Of a stretch of DNA of 64,000 nt, positions 1 to 7,625 are shown in pieces. The number at the start of each line of letters is the position of its first letter. The stretch's first letter is position 1. The stretch is from Aphelocoma coerulescens. Lineage: Eukaryota; Chordata; Aves; Passeriformes; Corvidae. Position numbers and translations under genes: made by a program. The stretch spans positions 124,001 through 188,000 of the forward strand of contig NW_027183598.1 in the NCBI RefSeq assembly GCF_041296385.1. Direction: 5' to 3'. The notes under the pieces were generated by a model. That model made no database searches. It was given only the letters and a program-made list of their open reading frames with translations, and was not told the origin of the DNA.

Positions 1-1399
1 GGACAGAGTGCATCAGGGAGTTTGGTGTGGCTTACATGCGGCAAGGAGAAGGTGCAGCCCCAAACTGGCTTTCACTTCTAGAACCTTTTGCTATTGCGGG
101 AGCAGCTGCTGGAGCTTTTCAACCGAGCTGCAAGAGTGAAAAGTGTGATGGCATGTCTATCTGAGAAGGAAGGTTCGGTGCCGCAGCCTGTTGTGCACAA
201 TTTATATGCTGATAAGAGAAGGGGGTGCTTTTGCAACGTTTTCCTTCCTGACACTTCTGTCTCTGTGAGCTTTAGCTGCTTGGACTCAGGGATACCGAAG
301 GTATGTGAAAGTGACTGGGATGCGAGAATCATGTTGCACAGGGAACAGGGAAGGTCAGCAAATGTTTCCTGTCCTGGCACATCTCTCAGTCTGAACTGCA
401 GCTGCAGATGCTTCACTTCCGCCAAGGACTCTGCCACCTTGAGAGAAGGATGCGCTCTATGGAGTTGAGAAAGAAAGTGCGTCTCACTAGCTTCTTTCCT
501 CTACTTCATAGACAGCAAAGGGGCTATGAAAGGCAGCACTGGCTTTTTGTTCTAGGACTTCTTCTTTACAAGCAGCTGCTGGATGTTTGGAAGGGGGTTT
601 GGGATATGCAAAAATGAGAGGCTAAGATGGTAAGAGGGTAAGATGGAAGTCATCTGGCAAAAGCAGAGCTCACAAAAGGGCCAGCTGAGAAAGCTCTTGC
701 TGCCTACAACTTCAACTGCACCCCTCAAAGCAGCAGCACACACGCTGCTCTCGGCACTTTCCTTCTCAGCTCTACGCACCATCCTAAGCCTTGCCTCTCC
801 CACACTCAGGATCCAAAGACAACGGCACCAGGGACTGCTCACACACTAAAGGCACCAGGACAAAAGGCTCACCAGCTTGGCCTTTGCATTCCCGCTGACA
901 GCTCCACAGCTTGAACCCAGAGAACTGCCTGCTGCCAACAGCCTTTCCAATCACTCTGAGCACCTCATGACAAGGAGTGTGGGGAATGAATCTCCAGCAG
1001 CCTCCTGCCCCAGGCTGTCCCCCGGGAGCAGCCCTGCTCCAGGCCGTGACTGCCACCTGCACAGCCAAAGGACCCAGAGCCGGTGTTACACACCACGGCT
1101 GTGCCTGGCACAGAGACACCAGTGGCCACACAAGTGGCCATGGCACTGTCCACACACAGTCCCTGCTGCTGCTCCCCCAGCCGCTGGCACCAACTCCCAG
1201 CCACCCACTCCTAAAGCCACGGGGCCCACTGGGACACTGCGGGGGCTCGTGGAAGCCAGCGGCCATTGTGACACAGCGGGGCTGCACAGAGCCCACGGTG
1301 CTTTGTGACCCGTGGCTCCCAGGAGAGCCTTTGTGATGCTGGGGAACTACAAGGAAGCCTGGCTCCTCTGTGACACCACCACAGAAGCTCAGGGGAGCC

Positions 1400-1774
1400 C
1401 TGGAGACCGTGCTGATGCTATTGAACCTGATGCAACCCTGCCTCCTCTGTGACACCACAGAAGCTCTTGGAGCCCTGGAGACCGTGGTGATGCTATGGAA
1501 CCTGATGCAACCCTGCCTCCTCTGTGACACCACAGAACCTCTGGGAGCTCTGCAGACCGTGCTGATGCTATGGAACCTGATGCAACCCTGCCTCCACTGT
1601 GACACCACAGAAGCTCAGGGAGCCCTGGAGACTGTGGTGATGCTATGGAACCTGATGCAACCCTGCCTCCACTGTGACACCACAGAACCTCTGGGAGCCC
1701 TGGAGACCGTGCTGATGCTATGGAACCTGATGCAACCCTGCCTCCACTGTGACACCACAGAAGCTCGGGGAGCT
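1400..1774. repeat. 75-bp subrepeat array, five copies (unit 1)
   Basis: Five head-to-tail 75-bp copies, each containing TATGGAACCTGATGCAACCC (first copy TATTGAACC) and the inverted repeat CTGTG-ACAC-CACAG. Copies differ at a few sites, giving an ordered set of five types that is kept in most monomers. Because 75 is 25 codons, the array stays open on both strands; this produces repetitive 25-residue peptides and is not evidence of a gene. Degenerate half-copies flank it on both sides, so the array probably grew from a shorter motif. Confidence 0.93.
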
Positions 1775-2105
1775 CTGCAGACCGTGGGGATGCTGGCGAA
1801 GCTGACGGAACCCTGGGCACCACAGTGACGCTATGGAACCTGGTGGAACCGAGGGGCCACAGTGACGCTGTGGGGCCTTTTGGAAGCAACAGGACCCTGG
1901 TGGGAAGCCACGGGATGATTAATCCTGCACGAACCTGCTCCAGGTGGGCTCCTCTCTCCCGGCTTCCACAGGTGCTGCTAGGATCCCACTCCGGCACTGG
2001 CTTGGCACGGGCTCACGGCTTCCTTTGGCAATGGCTCTGCTCCAGGATGGCATGCTGCAGAGAATGCAGGTAGATTTTGTGCTCACTCCTGGCATGCAGC
2101 TGGAC

Positions 2106-2111
2106 AATAAA
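2106..2111 (+). promoter_or_regulatory. AATAAA polyadenylation-signal-like hexamer in satellite unit
   Basis: A perfect AATAAA occurs once at this place in each monomer (unit position 2106). It could end plus-strand transcripts entering the array, including read-through from the 3' LTRs. A hexamer alone is weak evidence and no GT-rich downstream element is clear. Confidence 0.3.
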
Positions 2112-2268
2112 GCCTGATCCAGCCCCCCCTCAGCATATGTCCGGCTCTGGCATTGGGGCGGGGCAACTTTGGGAGCAGCCCCAGCCCTGCTCCTGCTCCC
2201 GGCTGGGCACCCAGCTGCTGGGACACAGGTGTGTCCTGATGCCACCGTCTACTCCTTTGAGAAGGGGA

Positions 2269-3602
2269 GGACAGAGTGCATCAGGGAGTTTGGTGTGGCT
2301 TACATGCGGCAAGGAGAAGGTGCAGCCCCAAACTGGCTTTCACTTCTAGAACCTTTTGCTATTGCGGGAGCAGCTGCTGGAGCTTTTCAACCGAGCTGCA
2401 AGAGTGAAAAGTGTGATGGCATGTCTATCTGAGAAGGAAGGTTCGGTGCCGCAGCCTGTTGTGCACAATTTATATGCTGATAAGAGAAGGGGGTGCTTTT
2501 GCAACGTTTTCCTTCCTGACACTTCTGTCTCTGTGAGCTTTAGCTGCTTGGACTCAGGGATACCGAAGGTATGTGAAAGTGACTGGGATGCGAGAATCAT
2601 GTTGCACAGGGAACAGGGAAGGTCAGCAAATGTTTCCTGTCCTGGCACATCTCTCAGTCTGAACTGCAGCTGCAGATGCTTCACTTCCGCCAAGGACTCT
2701 GCCACCTTGAGAGAAGGATGCGCTCTATGGAGTTGAGAAAGAAAGTGCGTCTCACTAGCTTCTTTCCTCTACTTCATAGACAGCAAAGGGGCTATGAAAG
2801 GCAGCACTGGCTTTTTGTTCTAGGACTTCTTCTTTACAAGCAGCTGCTGGATGTTTGGAAGGGGGTTTGGGATATGCAAAAATGAGAGGCTAAGATGGTA
2901 AGAGGGTAAGATGGAAGTCATCTGGCAAAAGCAGAGCTCACAAAAGGGCCAGCTGTGAAAGCTCTTGCTGCCTACAACTTCAACTGCACCCCTCAAAGCA
3001 GCAGCACACATGCTGCTCTCGGCACTTTCCTTCTCAGCTCTACGCACCATCCTAAGCCTTGCCTCTCCCACACTCAGGATCCAAAGACAACGGCACCAGG
3101 GACTGCTCACACACTAAAGGCACCAGGACAAAAGGCTCACCAGCTTGGCCTTTGCATTCCCGCTGACAGCTCCACAGCTTGAACCCAGAGAACTGCCTGC
3201 TGCCAACAGCCTTTCCAATCACTCTGAGCACCTCATGACAAGGAGTGTGGGGAATGAATCTCCAGCAGCCTCCTGCCCCAGGCTGTCCCCCGGGAGCAGC
3301 CCTGCTCCAGGCCGTGACTGCCACCTGCACAGCCAAAGGACCCAGAGCCGGTGTTACACACCACGGCTGTGCCTGGCACAGAGACACCAGTGGCCACACA
3401 AGTGGCCATGGCACTGTCCACACACAGTCCCTGCTGCTGCTCCCCCAGCCGCTGGCACCAACTCCCAGCCACCCACTCCTAAAGCCACGGGGCCCACTGG
3501 GACACTGCGGGGGCTCGTGGAAGCCAGCGGCCATTGTGACACAGCGGGGCTGCACAGAGCCCACGGTGCTTTGTGACCCGTGGCTCCCAGGTGAGCCTTT
3601 GT
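2269..3602. repeat. Satellite unit 2, left part (interrupted by provirus 1)
   Basis: First 1,334 bp of the monomer, including the left target-site copy. The remainder lies at 9705-10568. Markers over the whole unit are C T T G C A, identical to the other two provirus-bearing units (12 and 17). Position 3592 is T where units without a provirus have A, changing CCCAGGAGAG to CCCAGGTGAG just before the integration point. Confidence 0.94.
3598..3602. repeat. Target-site duplication, left, provirus 1 (TTTGT)
   Basis: TTTGT directly precedes the LTR start TGTTGGGG and is repeated at 9705-9709 directly after the LTR end TTTCGACA. Uninterrupted monomers have a single TTTGT at this place, so this is a 5-bp integration duplication. 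Confidence 0.9.
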
Positions 3603-4009
3603 TGTTGGGGAAGATGAAACAGGAAAGCCTTATAAATATGATTGCCTAACAAAAGATTCTGGGAATATGAAAACTGTGAGCGACATCGAAATGAAGGCCA
3701 TCTTTGAGATATAGAGTCTTAGTTACTGAACAACTGGAAAACAATGGTATAGCCGGCTGAAGGTAATCCCCTCTTGATTGAACAATACCCTCTGCTTGCA
3801 GACAGGTCCAAGGGTCAGAGCAGACCCTACTAGCTCAGCAGAAGGGGTCCAAAGAGTAGTTTTTAGAAGTTAAAATGTAACACTCTATGGTAATGTAAGA
3901 ACTCTTATAGGCTGTATGTAAATGCTATAGGATTTGTACCTTGTATTAGATTGGCTACTGAGAATTAGAATATTCACTACAGAAGATGATTTATTGTATT
4001 GTAACAAGC

Positions 4010-4252
4010 TCCTCGCTCTCTTAACTCCTCTCCTCTTAGTAATGCTCTTCTCCTCTTAGTAACGCTCTTAGTAACTCTCTTAGTAGCTCTCTTAGTAATG
4101 CTCTTCTCCTCTTAGTAGCTCTCTTAGTAACTCTCTTGCTCTTCTTCTTCCTCTTAATTCAGCTCTCCTCTTAGTTTGTCTCTCTTGCTCTTTACACTCT
4201 TAGCTCTCAGCCTCTTGCTCTAGCTCTCTCGCTCACTCTCTCTCCCTCTCTT
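4010..4252 (+). repeat. CT-rich CTCTTAGTAA-type repeat tract inside LTR
   Basis: About 240 bp of pyrimidine-rich sequence built from repeated CTCTTAGTAA/CTCTTAGTAG and CTCTTCTCCTCTTAG motifs, with almost no purine runs. The same tract occurs in all six LTRs (for example 9280-9522). It probably lies in the transcribed R region and offers many polypyrimidine-AG strings resembling 3' splice sites. Function unknown. Confidence 0.8.
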
Positions 4253-4270
4253 ACACCTTGGGCCTGCTTG

Positions 4271-4289
4271 GAGCTGCAGCTGGCAGCTC
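4271..4289 (+). other. Predicted stem-loop upstream of the LTR poly(A) signal
   Basis: GAGCTGC and GCAGCTC form a perfect 7-bp stem around a 5-nt loop, 31 bp before AATAAA. Retroviral R regions often fold the poly(A) signal region into a hairpin; this placement fits that but was judged by eye only. Confidence 0.5.
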
Positions 4290-4320
4290 TAAGCAGTGCC
4301 CCTGTACCCACGCCCTCTGC

Positions 4321-4326
4321 AATAAA
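4321..4326 (+). terminator. LTR poly(A) signal AATAAA (5' LTR, provirus 1)
   Basis: Only AATAAA in the LTR, 108 bp from its 3' end. The equivalent in the 3' LTR (9591-9596) would serve the viral mRNA. Confidence 0.75.
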
Positions 4327-4437
4327 CTGCATGCTCCAAAGACCTGCTTATAGAGATCTCTCGTCGCCGTCCATCTCCAGCCGGGCCCGACCGAACCCAC
4401 ACCCTCATCACCATCATCGCCATCAATTTCGACAAAC

Positions 4438-4455
4438 TGGCGCCCAAACGTGAGT
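4438..4455 (+). other. Primer binding site, Lys-tRNA-like (provirus 1)
   Basis: TGGCGCCCAAACGTGAGT begins 3 nt after the LTR end. TGG pairs with the tRNA CCA end, and TGGCGCCC is the start shared by the lysine-tRNA sites of lentiviruses and betaretroviruses. The remaining bases do not match the common lysine isoacceptors exactly as I recall them, so the tRNA assignment is tentative. The site also contains CGTGAGT, a possible cryptic splice donor. Confidence 0.8.
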
Positions 4456-4497
4456 GAAGGCCTGATTCAGCTTCTTCCACCTGTGAGAGACTTCGCC

Positions 4498-4512
4498 ATG
4501 GACGGTAACTAA
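4498..4512 (+). CDS. Four-codon upstream ORF in the viral leader (provirus 1)
   Basis: ATG GAC GGT AAC TAA, with the strong context GCCATGG. I found no other ATG between the primer binding site and gag (4456-5054). It lies upstream of the putative splice donor at 5033, so both full-length and spliced env RNAs would carry it. It probably tunes translation rather than making a useful peptide (inference). Confidence 0.45.
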   Translation: MDGN

Positions 4513-4544
4513 AAGACCAGTTATAGCCACCTGGAACGTGTCGT

Positions 4545-4929
4545 GAGCACGGCATACCGTTGCTGCGCAGCGTAAAAGCCGGAGCTCTATAACTCTGCTG
4601 AGGCAGCCCTCGAGCACGGGGAGCCGTTACTTCGTAGCAATTACCTGGAGCTCTCGGAGGGAGGAAATTGCCTGGCAGTCCTCGAGCACAGACGGCCACT
4701 GCTGCGCAGCGGTTACCTGGAGCTCTTTGAGGAAGTTTGCCGTGGTACCCCTCGAGCACGGACACGCTGCTAAGCAGTGCAGACCGGAGCTCTTAGGAGG
4801 GATCCAGCCGCGCGCCCGAGCACAGGCGGGTATTGCTCAGCACCGCCCGCGCTGGAGCTCTGAGTGGAGACACCTGCGAGGTCCCGAGCACGGAAAGCCG
4901 TTGCCAAGCGACGCCTGAAACCGGAGCTC
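4545..4929 (+). repeat. Six tandem degenerate stem-loop units in the 5' leader (provirus 1)
   Basis: Six units starting at 4545, 4612, 4684, 4754, 4818 and 4886 (spacing 64-72 bp). Each opens with GAGCAC, has an imperfect or perfect palindrome in the middle (GCTGCGCAGC in the first and third, CTGCTAAGCAG in the fourth, TGCTCAGCA in the fifth) and closes with GGAGCTC 30-36 nt later. The framing motifs are strictly kept while the sequence between drifts with its pairing largely retained, which suggests conserved RNA hairpins. The place, between primer binding site and gag, is where retroviruses keep dimerisation and packaging signals. That role is inferred. Confidence 0.75.
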
Positions 4930-5031
4930 TGAGGAGGGACCCGACAGCAGCGTCCTGAGCGCCGTGTGGAGAGCCTGGCCAGCCCCCCACGACGGACTTC
5001 TGATTAAGGACCCTGCCCCCTGCGACATCTA

Positions 5032-5033
5032 GG
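5032..5033 (+). promoter_or_regulatory. Putative major splice donor before gag (provirus 1)
   Basis: CTAG|GTGAGT, a near-consensus 5' splice site 22 nt before the gag ATG. Splicing from here to the acceptor at 7446 would produce env mRNA without gag codons. Confidence 0.65.
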
Positions 5034-7160
5034 TGAGTATCATACTGGTCAATAATGGGACAAACTCACTCTGCCCATGACAGACATCTCTATAAACAAC
5101 TTAAGTACTTACTAAGCTCCGGTCCAAGTCAATTACCTAAACAGGAGCTAAAAAACCTCTTAGAATGGACTCTGATTAATTTCCCAAATGCTGACCGTTC
5201 AGCCGTCTTTACAAGAGACTTCTGGGACACAGTTCGGGTTAAACTCTTTAATAATATCTCCCGCCGGGATTGGGCTGCCGCGGAGCTGGTCCCGGCTTGC
5301 AGAGCGCTCGTGGAGCTGTTTGCTGCGAAGGCGCCGCCCGCAGCAGCCACCTCGCCGGGTCCCGCTCCTGCTGCGAGCCCGCCCCTTGCCGCCGCGAGCC
5401 TGCAACCGGGCACGGCCCCCGCCCCGCCGCCGGACCTCACGGCTCCGGTACCCGCGGTCCAGCTGTCTCGTGCCGCCCCGCCCCACCCCCCCGCGGTCCC
5501 TGCACCGGTCACCCCTGCCCCACCGGACTCCACCGCCCCCCCCACCGCCCCCGTCATCTCCACCCCCACGGTCCCGTTAGTCCCTGCTGTCCCGCCTCTC
5601 GCGGCTCCGGTAGCCGCGGTCCGACTGACTCGTGCCGCCCCGCCCCCCGCCCCCGCTGTCCTGGCAGCCGTCACCCCTGTCCCACCGGACCCTACGACCC
5701 CCTCCACCGCTCCCCCCATCCCCGCCCCCCCCATCCCGTTCCTCCCTGCTGCCCCGGCTCCCGCGGTCCCCGCCCTCGGCTCCAGCGTCTTCGCGGCCCC
5801 GTCCCTCGCTCCTCCCACCCCGTCCGCCAGCGCCTTCGCGGCCCCGCCCCCCGCCGATAGCCCCGCGGGGCCAGCGGCTGCTCCCCAGCCACCTACGGGT
5901 CCTACCGCTCCCCTAGCCGCGCCTGTTATGGCTGTAGCCACCATCATAGCCGGCCCCCCGCAAAGCCAGGCGGCGACCCTTCTTCCAGCCCCCCAGGTCC
6001 CCCTCGCCGCCACCCACACGGCGCCGGTGGTGGTCAACGTCCCGTCCGCGTCCGTGGGACACGGAGCGCCCCAGCCCCGCCAGCCACCTGGTGCCGGCGC
6101 TGCAGCGCCTACACAGATGGCTGCTGCCTCTCCCGTGCCTGCCGCTGCTCCAGCCCCGTCTCCTGGCACCGCCGCGCCGGCAGCCACACCAGCCCAGCCT
6201 GCAAACTCCCAGCGGCAGCACGCCGCGGTCCAGCCGCCGACTGGCCCACCGTTCGCCATGGCCCCACCGCAACATACTCCCGCCGCCTCCACACCGGCCC
6301 TCCCGCCTCCCGCAGCCCCGGGATCGTCTCCTGCCGACGGGACAGCCCTGCCACCTCCCGCTCTCCCCGACACACAGACAGCGGCCATCACAGTCCGCCA
6401 CGTTGACCTGATGGCGTAACCCACGCACGCTCACACTTCTCCAACCACAGCACTGCTCACGGAACTAGCTCCGCCACCGCCCCCCACGGCTTTCACCTCG
6501 CCTTCAATAGAGCCACCCGCACCCCCTCGCCCGCTGCCGCGGAGCCGGTTGCTCGCGGCCCCCCCGCCTCCTCGCCCGCCACCGCGGAGATCGGCAGTGC
6601 CATCGCCGCCCCCGCCGGGGCCCTCCGGCACCGCACAGCTGTATCCCTCGGCTACCGCCGCCCAGCAACATCCCTCCGCGCAGCTCAGCCTCGCCTCACA
6701 AGCCGCAAACAGGGGGGGAACGGAGGGCAGTGGTGCAGCTCCAGTGGCAGGGAAGACGGAGAGCCGCTCTGCCCGAGCTGATGCTTTAAATCTAACACCA
6801 GGAAACCCTGAAAAGCAGCCAGATTTGTTTGCAATGAGCCCCAGAGTCCCGCCAGCGAGCGGCTGGGATCTTGCAACCCATAAGGAGAAAACGAGTTCTG
6901 AGAGTTTGTTAGCGCTACTTTCTGAATCAAAAAATCCTCCAAAGTGCTCAGATTATTCTCAATTAACAGATTGGCATGAAATAAGACTCCAAAGCTGTAA
7001 AGATGAAAGTCTATTAGCTAAGCCTGTGATAGCTAGCCAACAGCCTGACAGTCCCAAAACGTGGGTTCCCATCCCCACTCACGAAATTAAAGAACTAAGA
7101 AGGGCTGTAAGAGATAGTGGTATTTGCTCACCGTATCTTAAACAACTGCTAAAAAGTACC

Positions 7161-7571
7161 CTAAAAAGAACACATCAAACCCTAAAACGCATTTTAGATC
7201 AACAGAGAGGGGGAGAAGTCCAGGATACACCTCAAAGGAGGTTGAACAAGGCTTTGTATGTTTACAATTTTTTGAATAGCTCTGCAGAAGAGCCTGATCC
7301 CCCCATTTATAGACATTTTTTGAACAACAAAAAAGCAAAACTGAAAGAGCGCCCCCCAGTTTTGATTAAAAATCTAGACTCAGGAAAAATAGAAGGACCA
7401 TACAATCTTATAATGTGGGGGAAGGGGTTTGCATGTGTTTCCACAGGTGAAGGAATCAAGTGGGTTCCAGCAAAAAACGTGAAGCCATACCTCGCATCAA
7501 AGCCTGCTGATGCCACCACACCAGCCAGTGACTCTGCAAGTGGAAGCCAGGAAGCAAGCACCCAGACCTGA
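7161..7571 (+). pseudogene. pol: Integrase C-terminal remnant (provirus 1)
   Basis: From about 7161 the frame encodes the last part of retroviral integrase: the helix after the catalytic core and the SH3-like DNA-binding domain with its WGKGFACVSTGEG...KWVPAKNVKPY region. It begins just after where the third catalytic acidic residue would lie, so all three catalytic residues are gone. The join with capsid lies near two CTAAAAAG strings (7149-7156 and 7161-7168), possibly microhomology at the deletion. In this copy it is downstream of the nonsense codon. Confidence 0.85.
7445..7446 (+). promoter_or_regulatory. Putative env splice acceptor (provirus 1)
   Basis: TTTGCATGTGTTTCCACAG|GTGAAGG within the integrase remnant, 180 nt before the env ATG. 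A pyrimidine-biased run ending in CAG is a reasonable 3' splice site to pair with the donor at 5033. The choice of this AG over others nearby is by eye. Confidence 0.5.
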
Positions 7572-7625
7572 ACTGCGCAGAATCACCAGAAGAAAGTGAT
7601 CTGCCAAAAACAGCTCAAGAAAAGA

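Larger units (their letters stand above)
1..2268. repeat. Satellite monomer, unit 1 (reference copy)
   Basis: Base 1 onward recurs at base 2269 with a period of 2,268 bp. The monomer is a GC-moderate non-coding sequence. It holds a hairpin at 1123-1140 (7-bp stem, 4-nt loop), a 75-bp subrepeat array at 1400-1774, a degenerate continuation of the same GTGAC/TATGGAACCTG motifs to about 1910, an AATAAA at 2106-2111 and a GC box (GGGGCGGGG) at 2155-2163. ORFs on both strands are short, overlap each other and resemble no family I know, so I do not call genes. Markers C A C T T G. The T at 1549 (with C at 1553) is shared only with units 11 and 16, each of which also directly precedes a provirus-bearing unit. 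Confidence 0.95.
3603..4434 (+). repeat. 5' LTR, provirus 1 (832 bp)
   Basis: Starts TGTTGGGG and ends TTTCGACA, the usual TG...CA ends, and matches 8873-9704 base for base by eye. An inverted CCAAT (ATTGG) lies at 3950-3954, followed by a CT-rich tract at about 4010-4252, a hairpin at 4271-4289 and AATAAA at 4321-4326. No convincing TATA box is seen. The U3/R and R/U5 borders cannot be fixed from sequence, but R should contain the AATAAA and U5 should be roughly the last 90 bp. The first 112 bp are the same sequence that encodes the end of Env in the 3' LTR. Confidence 0.95.
5055..7571 (+). pseudogene. gag: gag fused to integrase C-terminus, interrupted by a nonsense codon (provirus 1)
   Basis: Same gene as the open copy at 33691-36201, described there. 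ATG at 5055 begins MGQT, a myristoylation-type start. In this copy codon 455 (6417-6419) is TAA where the other two have CAA, so translation would stop after matrix and most of the Pro/Ala-rich region (454 residues) and never reach the capsid or integrase remnants. Other differences from copies 2 and 3: C at 6015 (His for Asp), a 6-bp near-tandem duplication at about 6050-6055 (two extra residues, frame kept) and a silent A at 6293. After the stop the frame stays open to TGA at 7569-7571. Confidence 0.9.

Noticed and set aside
78..842. Other short ORFs of 60-126 codons in the satellite, repeated in each monomer
   Set aside because: They overlap on both strands, several start at non-ATG codons, and unit 5 carries a 1-bp frameshift in one of them without other change. 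No family resemblance.
1400..1774. CRISPR-like array
   Set aside because: Regular 75-bp repeats but no unique spacers; the whole period is repeated and the DNA is vertebrate.
1370..1828. Repetitive 152-residue reading frame (25-residue repeats) and its antisense partners in every unit
   Set aside because: The frame is open because a 75-bp repeat is 25 codons; both strands are open, no domain is recognisable, and copies vary by whole repeats. Treated as satellite, not a gene.
3631..3638. TATAAATA near the LTR start as the viral promoter
   Set aside because: It lies 29 bp into the LTR within the env-coding segment and would leave almost no U3. I left the promoter unassigned.
6549..7571. Separate 340-codon gene in provirus 1
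   Set aside because: It starts at TTG and is simply the part of the gag-integrase frame after the nonsense codon.
7596..7625. Env start ten codons upstream at 7596
   Set aside because: The codon there is GTG. The ATG at 7626 has good context and leads directly into a signal peptide.
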